From assembly GCF_964199755.1 (NCBI RefSeq), contig NC_133896.1, forward strand, positions 98,509,549 through 98,573,548: DNA of 64,000 nt. Direction: 5' to 3'. This document shows positions 40,851 through 53,500 of the stretch, in pieces. This DNA is from Larus michahellis. Its lineage: Eukaryota > Chordata > Aves > Charadriiformes > Laridae. The translations under genes and the position numbers were made by a program. The stretch's first letter is position 1; each line of letters opens with the position of its first letter. The notes beneath the pieces are model-generated. The model searched no databases. It had not been told where the DNA came from and saw nothing but the letters and a program-made list of their open reading frames with translations.

Positions 40851-41530
40851 AACCTGGAAGCGGTGGCATCGGGAATTGTTTCCAGAGGACGGGGAGGCAT
40901 CCTGGGTGCCAGACTGGTCTCTCCCCGCCGGGCCGGTGTTGCGGTACGGCCGGTCCCCACCGTGGCCCCGGGGCACGCCCCTGGGGCAACGGGAACGCGA
41001 GGCGACAGGGCGACTCCGGCGCGACACGGGCGGTGGCATGGCGGAGGCCACGCCCCCTGCCCCTGAGACCACGCCTACTCTGGGACGTGCCTGCCAATGG
41101 CAGCGGAGGAGGGCGGGGAACAGTGGGTTTTGCAGCGCGGCGGCGATTGGCTGCGCCGGCGCCTCGCTCCCATTGGGCAGCCCGCAGACGCTTGGGTGGG
41201 ATTGGCTGGTTTCAAGAGCGAGGACGGCGGTTGCCGGCTGGCCATGGAGGCTGTTCCCTGCGACCGGCACGGTGAAGGGCGGCGGGGCGGGGGTGACGGG
41301 GCTGGGGGGGGTTCCCGCTCCCGCTCTGACCGGTTTCCTTCTTCTGCGCCCTGCAGGGTCCCTCTGCTTCCTGAAGACGGGCGTCCGTGATGGCCCCAAC
41401 AAGGGGAAGAGCTTCTACGTGTGCGGAGCGCAGGGCCCGGCGGCCTGCGGCTTCGTCCTGCCGGCGACGTAGGTGCAGGGCCGGGGAGGGGGAGGGACGG
41501 GTCTTCCCCCCCGCCGTGCGGGTGTTTTGA
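40850..41530 (+). promoter_or_regulatory. TTF2: CpG-island promoter of TTF2 with four CCAAT boxes
   Basis: CpG-rich block around the TTF2 start codon (41244). Four CCAAT/ATTGG pentamers lie just upstream: 41094-41098 (CCAAT), 41146-41150, 41172-41176 and 41201-41205 (all ATTGG), 52, 26 and 29 bp apart. GC boxes are nearby (GGGCGGGG at 41111-41118) and there is no TATA box. Such arrays are typical NF-Y-dependent promoters. Confidence 0.7.
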
Positions 41531-44500
41531 GGGAAATTCAGTGCTATGTCAGGAGTCGTAAACTTTTATTTTCTTAGCCACGTAGTCTTTGAGAAGACTT
41601 GCGAAGTATTCAAAAACTTAACCTCATGAAGTTCAACCAGGCCAAGTGCAAGGTCCTGCACCTGAATCGGGGCAGTCCTAAGCACAAATACAGGCTGAGC
41701 GAGAATGGCTTGAGAGCAGCCCTGAGGAGAAGGACTTGGGAGTGCTGGTGGACGAGAAGCTCAACATGAGCAGGCAATGTGCGCTTGCAGCCCAGAAAGC
41801 CAACCGCATCCTGGGCTGCATCAAAAGCCACAAGGCCAGCAGGTCGAGGGAGGGGATTCTGCCCCTGTACTCTGCTCTGGTGAGACCCCACCTGGAGTAC
41901 TGCATCCAGCTCTGGAGTCCTCAGCACAAGAAGGACACAGACCTGTTGGAGTGGGTCCAGAAGAGGGCTGATCGGAGGGCTGGAACACCTCTCCTGTGAA
42001 GACAGGCTGAGAGAGTTGGGGTTGTTCAGCCTGGAGAAGACAAAGCTCCAGGCCAGGTTGGATGGGGCTTTGAGCAACCTGGTCTAGTGGAAGGTTGGAA
42101 CTAGATGGTCCCTTCCAACTCTAACCATTCTATGATTCTGTTTTGTCTCAAGTAATTGTTTTTGGTGTTGCTGTTCCCTGGGCAGCTTGTCTTTATTCTT
42201 CCTCTTTTCCTTTCCTCTTTTCAGTATTCCTGCTTCTCACTGCTTGATCCATGAGGGATGCATGGTGGAGCTGCAAGTCCTGGTTCAGCAGGACACAGAT
42301 GAATACCGGTAAGTTCCTTAAAGTGGGGGAAAAAAAGGTTTGTTGTACAGGTTTGAACGCTTGGCATTGTTTGATGGCGGCTGACTTGCAATTTCCTTCT
42401 AGAATTGAAAAGGCTTTTCCAGCCTGGAGGCCTTTACTTAGCATGTTTCAAAATGTTTGTTACTTTTATTAGCAATTATATTCAATGACATAAGCCTAAG
42501 TGATCGCTAATGTTTGTTTTTTAACAGAATTGAACATGGCTCTGTGATTGGGTTCATCCAAAACTCACAATGGTTGCATCAAATTCACTAATTTTAATTC
42601 TGATAAAGTTCTTGCAGCAGTCCTAGTTGTCTGCCAGTTTGAAAAAGATCACATTCAAAGTTTTTCTGTTCCTGAGGTGCTTTAAAGATGAGGTGGCCCG
42701 TGCAGTTTAACTAAAAGAATAGCTGTTTCCTTACACCTTGAAATCATAGGATGCTTCTGAGGCTCTGAACATAGGCAATATTTTTGCCTGAGCAGTTAGG
42801 TTTTTTTTATTGCTCAAATTAAAAAACAAGCAACCCAAAAAACGAGGGATTTTTATCCAGAGAATGATGCTTTTGTAAAAAGCTTTGTTGCCAGTGTTCT
42901 TGGTCTTTTGCTACACAGAAGACTGGTTGTAAAGTGCAGATCGAGAGAACTTGTCTACAATGGTTTTGATGCAAAGTACTTTTTAAAGAATGCTTATGTC
43001 ATAATTTAACCCTGCCAACAACTAGCACTATGCAACCTTTCACTCAGCCCCTCTTCCACCCCAAGAAGGGGAGGGAGAAAAGGCGGGCAAAGGGAAAAAA
43101 GCAAACCTCATGGGTTGAGGTAAAGACAGCTTAATAGAACAATAAGGGAAAAGGAAAACAATAATAATGGTAAAATAATTTACAAGACACAAGTCACTCT
43201 CACTGCCAGTGAATTGGTTGCCCAGCCCAACCTGAGCAGAGATTGCAGATTCCCCTCCCCCCACGGCCACCCCCCATTTATATACTGAGCATGACATCTG
43301 TGGTACAGAATATACCATTTGGCCATTCCGTTGTTCTGTCTAGGCTCCTTCTCAGCTTCTATGGGAAGCTGAAAAAAGTCCTTGACTAGTATAAACATCA
43401 CTTAACAACAACCAAAACGATATGCATTATTGACATTCCTGTCATACCAAATCTGAAAACACAGAAATCACTAGAAAGAAAATTAACTCTACCTCAGCTG
43501 AAACCAGGACAGTTTAGAGTTCTTTTACTGGCTCCTGCAGTTCAAATCATGTTTTATTCTTTGGTAGGTTGTTTTACCGATGCCTTAAAAGTAAGTTGAA
43601 TGGGAAGAAATGGTGTGGAAACATCCCATGGCAGGTATGACTGTTTCATTTGCATTACAGTATCAGCTTATTCCATCATGACTTTTCATTTTGTATACTG
43701 TAGTTACCTCTGAGATGACGTAGTGGGAGAGCTTGTGTTTTCTAGCTGAAAAGTGTATCAGCCTGCTGTCCTCCAGATGAGACTTCTCTTACTCCTAAAT
43801 TGTGTCAAGTAATCACTGTTCTCCAGTCTTAGAAGAAACTTGGGTTTGATCTCCAGCCGTCCTCTTTTCTTGAGGATGATGCTGTTGGGACTTGATCCCC
43901 AAAACCCATGGGAATGGCAAAGAAAGCAGAAAAAACAGCAGTTTTGTTTTGTTTTCCTTGTAAAATGTTTATCCCGATCCTGTTAAAATGATAAGAAAGA
44001 TGTTTATAGAGAATGAAGTCTTGCTTGGGATGATCAGGTTGTGTGTATAGTTAGCAGGCTTTAATAATTTGTATGTTAGCACTTACTCACTTGTACATAT
44101 TGCAGGATCCAAAAGCTACCAAAGTGTCAAAAGCCTTAGAATCCGAGATCAACACAGCACCTCTCTTCAATCCCACCGGCCAAAGGAATCCGTTCAAAGT
44201 GATAGACAAGAATTGTGAACCATCATCCTGGAAACAAATTAATCAAGGAAATGGAGACGACAGTAAAGCAAAAGGAGTAAAAGCAGAGAAAGAGAGCATG
44301 CTGGTGTCACATAAAGAAAAGAAATCAACCTCTGATTCCTCCGTAGAGAAAGAACCTCTAGAAGGGCTGAAAACTAAAAAGAAGCAGTCCATGGGAAATA
44401 GGATTGATCCAGAACTTAAGGAAAGCACAGTGTCAGAATCTAAACTTGGCCTTTCTGAGACTTGCAAGGGGGAAAACACCCTTTGGGAGGAAGACAAATA

Positions 44501-47500
44501 TAGTGTCAGCGGCAGGGAGTCCAAGAAGTCTTCTGAGTGTGTGGAGAAAGAGCCAGGTGGGAGATCAAAGCTCTTTCCTCCAAGTCTTGGAAAGCAAAGT
44601 ACGAGTACCAAGCCTCCAGAGGAGGAGCAGCTCGGAGAGAAAGGCTTAAAAAGCTGTGGGGATAAAGAAACCAGGGAGAATGTATACACTGGTCAGAATA
44701 GTGGAGAAACTAAACCCGTGTCTAAAGAAGATGCGATTTCCCCAGCGTTGCAACATGCTGCCCTCAAGGGAGGAGCAGAGGCGGTGCTGCCCAAGACACA
44801 AATCAGGCCTACTGATGAAATCTCTGGCAGTGACGCTGGTGAAGTGGGACTTGTTTATTCCTCATCGGGTAAAAGTAAACCTGAGAAACCAGGTTTGCAG
44901 TCAAGGGAGATTCCTTCAGGAAAAGCGGTAAAGAGTGTGCAGGGCACATCTTTGCTAGGAGCTGCAGCATCGCATCACGTGGAAGGACCTCAGGACCCTA
45001 AAGCTCTTCACAACCATCTTGTAGTCCAGCTGAAGCAGAAGAAGGTAACTTATTGCACCTATTGTTCCCTTTTCTTTTTTTCTTTGGTTTTGTGTTCAGG
45101 GTGACTTCTCTTACTCGTGACAGGCATCAGAATATGGTATTGCCAATAACTACATTCCATAGTTTTTGTTATAAAAAACCCCTGTTTGCCTAGAGCTCAG
45201 AACAGAATCTTGAAATAAATTGAACTATTGTTCTTGCTAGTATAGAAAGAAACATGCAAGTAGGTTGAACCTTTGGGTGCTTTGAGAGAGAAGATTGTCC
45301 AAGTCACTTAACTGCCTGTTCATCCTTTTCATAAAAAGGTGGAGGTCCTGCGTCCTTCCATTTCTTCTAAAGTACACTACTGGTTAGTTTACTTTCTGCT
45401 AAAAGACTATTTAATCACACTAAATGGCACTTAAATGCTTTTTGAGATTGTAGAATGGTATCAAAATACAAATTACTATGGCATAAGATTAGTGTTTTTA
45501 AACTTCTGACCTGATTGCTCTCTGTTGTCAGAGAGCTTGGTAAGAGTGCTCATGTTTTGGATTCTTTTTTGTTTTGTAGAGTACATTGGCTACAGTGAAC
45601 ATTCAGCTGCTGCCAGATAAAGGGGAACGGTTATTAAAGCAAGTGCAGGATTTGGAAGCTGCACTCAGTGCTCTTAATATTTCGACAGCAGATACTACTG
45701 GAAAAGGTAGGACTAAATTTTTTTTCCCCAGAACTTTGCAAAACAGTTTGTCTTACTATAGTTGTTAATATTAAGGAAAAATAGCATAAACTTACAAACA
45801 TGCCATATATAATGTCATGTGGTCTGTATGAAGTGTGTCCATTGAGAATCACTGAAGACGAAAAGCATTAGTTGCAAAGTGTGTGTCTGGGAGAAGATGA
45901 ATGGAACAACTCAAAAGCTTCCTCTGAAGTGTGGTGGCTTTCCAATTGAGTTTTCTCCCATGGTTAGGTCCCAGGGCTAGTTCTCTTTCCAACTTTGGCA
46001 ACGTGATTGAGGCAGGTGAGAACTTGCCAGTGAAGTGTTAACTTCCTCCTTGTTGCAGTATCCAACCATGCTGCTTATGCATATTTTGGCTGCTGTGTCT
46101 GAATGTTTCAGTTACCAGATACAAGATAAGCAGCATGCCATTCCTGTAAAGTAATTTCCTAATTCCATTAACTAGTCGTAATCACCTGTGGAAGAGAGAC
46201 ATTTTGTTGTTACCTGTATGGTCACCTCGACAGGAGAGTTACTTTGTGATTATAATGGCAATTGTGCTGATGAAAAGATCCAGTTTGACAGCTCTGGAAA
46301 CTCAAGATCTCTATCGAGGAAGCAGTAACTCACAGGCCACCATGCATCAAGCAGTCCTAATGTCTTATACTATATCTGCTTTTAAGTGAGACAGGCTTTT
46401 CCAGGAAGGAAAGAAAAGCTCACGAGCTTTTGGCCCGTTCATTCTTGAATGTTTTGATAGCTTTTGTAACCAAAACATGACAAGAAAGGTGTCTTTAAAA
46501 GGAACAAATCCTCTGGGAACAGTGTGCAGAATTGACTTTGTGTTTCGCTGATTTGACCACAAAGTTCACTATGTTGGTATAAACCACGCGTTGAGGCTTG
46601 AGCTGAACTGCGTCATCGCCTGTCATGTAGGAGCAGGCTAAAAGCATGCGTGTTAGTAGTTGCAGTGCCTCAGGTGATACAGTAACCTACTACCCTGCTG
46701 TTAAATCCATGTGACCACTTAATAATATTTTGCAAGCAGACTGTTGGGCAAAACGAAGGCCCTTCTCTGGGCTGTAGTGCAAGGCTCTGAGGTCCATTGT
46801 GCAACCTTTTCAACCTGCTATTCCTTTCCTCTTAAGGGGAGGATAGCACAAGCAGCGGCTGCTGTGAGGAATCTTTGCCTAACCCCTTTGGCAGGCCAGG
46901 TGGTACAAAACTGATAACACCACTACCACTCCAGGATCCTACTGCAAGAACCTCTTCAGGCTCACACAGTCACCCCTCTGCTGCTGCTACTTTGGGTTCC
47001 AGTGAATATTATGGCCACAGTTTTGGAAGTAAGTACAGAAAGACTTTTTCTCATTAAAGACAACACTGGTGAGGATTATTCGGATATAATCCTGCAACTT
47101 GTGGGTATACGTGAGAGTACTAAACTTTTTTTGTTACTGTGAGCTGCATCTGTAGCCACTGAGATCAGTCTCCGAGGTGAAAGATCTGCTTGGGAAGATT
47201 AGCTTTGTAAACATATCTCATGCATACTGCTGTATCTTTCCAGTGAACTCTGGTGTGCAGAATCTATATGGAGGAAGAATGACAGAAGACCGAATCAGGG
47301 CTGTACGCAGCGCCACAAGTGAGGCTATTAATCATCTTCACAAATCTCTAGAATCCTGTCCGACAGAACAGACAGTAGCCGAAGACCCCTCTGAATTGAA
47401 GGTGAGTTGGCAAGAATAGAGGATGTTGTGCTGTTGTTCTTCCTAGTAGCTCCAGCTGCTGTGTTTGGATTTAGTATAAGAATAATGTTAATAACATGTA

Positions 47501-50500
47501 TTGTTTTAGTTGTTGCTAAGTGATGTTAACAGTAAATCAAGGATTTTTTCAGCTTCCCATAGAAGCTGAGAGGGAGCATAGAGTATATAAATGGGGGCTG
47601 GCTGGGGAACAGGGATCCACAATCACTGCTCAGGACAGGATGGGCAATCGATCACTTTATTTTGTATATTCTTTTACCATTATTACTATCATTATTATTT
47701 TTCTCTTCTGTTACTGTGCTGTTAAACTGTCGTAATCTCAACCCACAAGAGTTTTGTTTTGTTTTTTTTTTCTCCCTATCCTCCCTACCCTACTGGAGCT
47801 GGGATGGGGGAAGTGAGTGAACAGCTGCATGGCCCTAGTTGCCAGCTGGGGTTAAACCGCCATGCTTTTAAGAGTCTGTAGGGGTCTTAGACTTGTTGAG
47901 AAAAGGGGGAATGTTCTCAGTCCCTCTCCTTGACTGTGATGCCTGTTGTGAGCAAGGTAGGCTCGGGTGGATTTTCCACGTGGGTGAGCTGCCTTTGCAT
48001 ACCCTTGGAGCACTGTGACATGCTGGCTTGGTTTGTGCATAAAACATTAGTCAGACTGATCTATGGTACTGCTGACCTCCTGTCTGCAGGAGCTGCTTAT
48101 CTTGAGTATCCCTGTCCATGTGGGAAAAGAATGGGTACGCAAACTCCTCTTAGTAAGATTGTGGTAGGACAGTTCAGCTGGATAATGTGGTACAGGAAGC
48201 AGAAGTGTCTGAACTTTGCAAAGTGTTTCTTTCAAATCCTCTGTGTTGCCCTCTCAGGTTCCACTGCTGCAGCACCAAAAACAGGCACTCGCATGGTTAC
48301 TCTGGAGAGAGAGTCAGAAGCCATGTGGAGGAATTCTGGGTAAGCAACAGAACAGGAAAGTGGATTTGGGGGGGCACATATATGGCAGCAACAGTTTGGC
48401 ACATAACTTACTCTGAGGCCAATAACTGGTTATTTTGTAGGCATGTTGCAGGGGCTTGTTTTTCTGTGTGCTTTGACTAATTACAGCTGTTAACCCATTA
48501 CAAAATTGTACCCGGGAAATGGTCATACGTGTATCTTTCTTTCCAGGGTTCCTCAGGGCAATTTCTGTTGCAGTATTTACCTCAGTGTAGATCTGATCTA
48601 GGAGAGCTCGTTTCTGCCGGGCATCACAACTTCTGTGTGTCTTTTTCCAGCGGATGACATGGGCTTGGGGAAGACTCTAACGATGATTGCTCTCATTCTG
48701 GCCCGGAAGCCGCTGAAGACAGAGAAAAGAAAGGAGAAGTTAGAAATATGGCTATCCAAAAATGGTACAGAATTGTTTCCATCATACTGTACATACATTA
48801 TGATGCAGTGCCATTTGAAATGCCTAAAGCGTTATAGGTTAATGGCTCGTAAACAACAGCCTCTATCTGCGATCACTTCCCTTCTGTAGGGAAATTCTGC
48901 TGGGCTTAATGTTTACTGCGCTCCCTTGCAAGGCCTTTCTCTTTATCAGTGTCACTTGTTCTTCCATCGGTTGTGTAGGATTTCCCAACTCATTCGTTTA
49001 TATTGCTTTGGGCTTTACTTTTTTTTTTATTGATTAGTTAATATGCTGAACCAGTTAAAGCCAGCATATGCTGTTTTGAAAAAAGTCTCATAGTTTTTTC
49101 AAAATATGCTTAGTTTTCATAGCATAATGACTTAAATTGGTTACTACTTGCTTCCCAGTAACTGATTTTTTTTTTTCTCTCCCCTGCCCCCCATAAGATT
49201 ACTTCTATCTTTTCTATAGATATAAGAGATGTGAAGAATTTTTAAAGAGTATTGTTCTACAACCTGTTGCTGTCCCCATCCTCATGGAATTGGTTGTACT
49301 ACTTTTTCCTGTCTTGTCAATTTTACTGACTCTGTGTGTTTTTCCTGTGTGATTCAAAATGGTAACATTTCAGTCTTCCAGAATAGCAAAGTATTTATTT
49401 GGTATTGCATTGTCAGGAGAGATCAAGCTTAGTTCCCCAATTCTAACCTTTCAGCTTATCTAAAGGAAGTGCACAGATATATAGCATAACCCTGAGTGGA
49501 CAGGAAGTGATGCATTAGTGTTTAAGCAGACTTTTTTCTACCCCTACCCAAAACTAACAGTCCCCAAGAATGCATTGTGGAGATGTCTGCTTCACAAACT
49601 CTGCTCACAGCAAAAGTGGGCCAGTCTTAATTGTTGTGACTTTCCAAAACTTCTATCTTTGTTGTAGTCTAATGTGAAGACGTTGAAACCTGTCTGCAAT
49701 ATTTTCCTGCAGATTCCACTGTTATCCCTTCCCACAGCACTTTAATCATTTGTCCTGCATCCTTGATCCATCACTGGAAGAAAGAGATCGACAGACGGGT
49801 GGGCTATGGCAAATTGAGGGTCTATTTGTATCATGGGCCGAACCGAGATAAACACGCAGAAGCGTAAGTGCTAAACCATAAATATGACCAAAAAAAGTAA
49901 AATACTACTTAACAGGGGACTGTGTACATCACAGTTGAAATTCAGTGGCTGTAGAATGATGGAAGAACCTGAAGTACGGAAATGTGGAGGATACAGAAGG
50001 TCAGGCTAATTGATGTCTGCTGGCAAGGTGTATATAGGAAAACCTTTATGGCCTGTACCCATGCTGAGCGGTTTGGTGCAGGCTATTGCTGTTTCTGATA
50101 ATAAAAAAAAGGGGTACACTCCCTGAAACATCTTCCTTGCACAGATTCTCAGTGGCAGTTTCTTCCATATTTGTGCTTTGTGCTTGTATTTTCTTTTCAG
50201 CTGCATGTATAGATCAGAAAATTCTCTACACCACTTCAGGCCATGCTGAGCAGTATTTCTACATGCCAGATTCTAAATAGCGTTCATCTCATGTGGTGTG
50301 TGTTCTGTACCACTGACTCTTACTCTCTTCTTGAGCTTGCTGTGTCTACTTCCAGTAATCATAAAATGGGAACAATGTGCCCTTCCTGTTTGACTGCTAT
50401 GAAGCTCAGTTTTCTGTAAAACTCTTGTAGAACCATGTTCCTAAACCTTGAGCATGCGTTTTGTCTGCCTTGCAAAATAAATTCATCATTTGTTCTTGTT

Positions 50501-53500
50501 CCTGATTACTACTTTCCTTTCATGCAGGCTCTCTGAATATGATGTTGTTGTCACAACCTACAGCATTCTCTCCAAGGAGGTTCCGACAAGCAAAGAGGAG
50601 GGGGAAGTCCCTGCTGAGGACTATGATGTGGGGGTGAGAAGCCATATTGTTGATAGAGGTTTGCCTTAGTGTTTTGTTCTGAGATGTTGCAAACCATTAT
50701 CATTTCAAGGAGCACCTTATGCTACACTGAGCAGCAGGCTGAATAATTTTTTTCCATAAGTCTCCTGTTGAGTTTGCCAATAAAAATGAAGTGAGAGAAA
50801 GTACTGTGAAGTGCCAGAAAAGAGAACAGGATAAAATATTCACAAGAAATACGTTCTGTAGTAATACAAAATACAGTACGTTGAATATAGTTGAAATGTC
50901 TTTAAAAGTTATTTTAAGAGGGCAATGATGAATATCATACTTCTTTAAAGGTGAGACTGTGAAGGAACACTAGAATCTCCTGTCAGTATTCTTTGCTGAA
51001 GCGCCAACATCGCTTTAAACTACCACAAACCTATTGCAATCTAGATCTTGCTCTTAAAGCAAACAGGCCTTCGAATTTCGTGAAACTTCAAAGTGGTGCC
51101 TATAAAACTGTAGAGAGATCCTGCATTTAAAAGTACAGGATATGCCCTTATAGAATAATTATATGTGTTCCTTTATCCTAGCCTAGCAACAGTTTATTGG
51201 TACAGAATGTCTTTTGGGAAGGAAGAGGCGATAAACTGTTAAAAGCAAGAAAACCAGCAAAGGATTAGAAATTGTCATCAAGAACAGACAAACATTATAT
51301 TCTTCGTCTTATAAACTTTTGTGGAAGCTTTGGAGAGATTATTTCTTTTGAGAGCACCTCTTACGTGACAGTAAGAGCTCAGATTACTGATGGCTAACAT
51401 CAGGAAAATGCTTTTTTCTGGAAAAATGTTTGCTTGTGGCTCTTTAGAGAGCCTAGCAAGGTTATTGTGCTTGGTTATAAATAGTCTGCTTTTTCTTTCA
51501 GAGTGGGTCATCTCCCTGTTCCCCTCTGCTCAGGGTAGCTTGGGCTCGAGTTATATTGGATGAAGCTCACAATATTAAAAACCCAAAGGTTCAAACCTCT
51601 ATAGCTGTGTGCAAACTGAGAGCCAGCGCCAGGTGGGCTGTCACCGGGACGCCAATACAGAACAACTTACTAGACATGTACTCTCTCCTGAGGTGAGCTG
51701 GCCGCACGTGAACACATGGACAGGGCTCCAGTTCCAGTAGTTCTTAGCTGATGAAGTGCTGAAGCTGGTTTCTAAGTTTGAGAGGTTTCTATGACATGGG
51801 GTAGCAAGACTAGTTATATTAACAGTTAAGGCACTGGATTGCAAAGCCCGTGGCTGAGGCATTGTGCAAGGCTGACCATGGGTCTAATGTTGCGTAAAGA
51901 TATTCTGTTTTCATAGAGAACAAAAGGGAAGCTACTTCAGATCTCCTATATCTCCAAGATGAATATCAACAAAGCCAATCTGAATGAACAGAAGTTTTGT
52001 GTGATAATCCTTGTTCCTACCAGGGCAGTCTGGGAGAATCTTATTAAAGAGTGTTGTGCTACAAGGGCTTTGAAGAAAAGGGTGAAAACTTTGGCTTCTT
52101 GAAACAAATTATAAACAGGTTAAGCTTTGTGCTCCTTGTTGTTGAAAAGAAAAAGTTTATGAAGGGTGCTGGAGGACCAGAGACCATTTTACATTTGAAA
52201 TGAATTTTGGATAATTGAAATTAATTTTCAATTAAGAGGTACAGGAGTTTGAAATAGCAAATAATACGCTTTTTGGTGAGTGACAGTGCTTCTTGATGCC
52301 CTTCATTTGCTGGTGATGCTTGAGACGTAACAAGCAAAGAGGAAGCGATGGGTACAGAACCAGAAAGATGCTTTCATGGTGCTAGTGATGGTGAGACTTT
52401 TGGGCAAACCAGTTATCGGCATCATTACACTGGAAGTCTTCTACAGCTCCTAGCAGTTGTGGCTGAATGGGAAATAGTTTATTTTGGATATCAAGGAATT
52501 TGATTCTGGTCATTCAAGAGTAACTGAAGAACTTTTCTTCCCTTGGTATGAAGTCTCCTTCCCTCATGTTGTAGGTTTCTACGTTGCTCTCCTTTTGACG
52601 AGTTCAAGGTGTGGAAGTACCAAGTGGATAACAACACAAAAAAGGGAGGAGAGAGGCTGAGTCTCTTAACCAGGAGCCTCTTACTACGGAGAACTAAGGA
52701 CCAGCTGGATTCAACTGGCAAGCCCTTGGTAAGAACTTCACCCTCCACAACTAGACAATCATTCCATTGCTTTCCTTGCAGCAGCCAGTCAGTTCTTTAC
52801 ATGCATGAGCTTGTTAATGGGTGGGGTTTTCTGTCTACAGCAGTCTCTTGAGCAAGCGGAGTTGAATGCCTGTGGGATACTTTGATTGCTTATCGAGAAA
52901 GCAGAAATATAAAGAAGAATAAAACCTTTCAGTTATGAATTGCATGCGGAGGAGAATATGTTAAGTAATTGCAAGTAGATGCCCACTTAGTGGAAAGTTA
53001 GTCTAGGTTTTGGAGCTAGCCTAGATCTCTGAGAATCAAAGCTGCTGCATGTCAAATGGATCTGGTGCATGCTAGAGCATTGGCTTTCTGCGTTACTCTT
53101 TACAAACACTGTTATAGTGAGTAGTAGATCATCGGTGTATCTGCAAGCCGTTCAAAGGTGTAGTTTTGGTGTACTGTCTGATTCTGAATGAGGAACTTAG
53201 AAGCTACTTTTACAATGCAATAAATGAATTCCTCCATGGTGTCTCTGTGGAAGTCAATGCTTAGTTGCTCATGCCTTTTGTTGTCGGATGATTTGGAATA
53301 AAGATTATAATCTTGAGTGTTAACCAGGCTACTTGGAGTTCAATGGGTATCTATATTGTGTCATAATTGCATTAATATTAATAATTTTAATTAAGAAACA
53401 AACAGCTGTCTTCTGTCTTCTAAGACTTTAGAACACTGTGTTAAATCTTGGAACACTGGTGTTCGTGATGCTGTATAAGATTTTTGCACTATTTACATCT

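Noticed and set aside
40824-41472. Open frames of 155-198 aa around the TTF2 promoter
   Set aside because: One frame includes true TTF2 exon 2 codons read through from intron 1; the rest is promoter sequence. The spliced TTF2 model explains the coding part.
44243-44689. 148-aa frame antisense to TTF2 exon 5
   Set aside because: It is the mirror of a Lys/Glu/Ser-rich coding exon, which gives Phe/Leu/Ser-rich antisense frames by chance.
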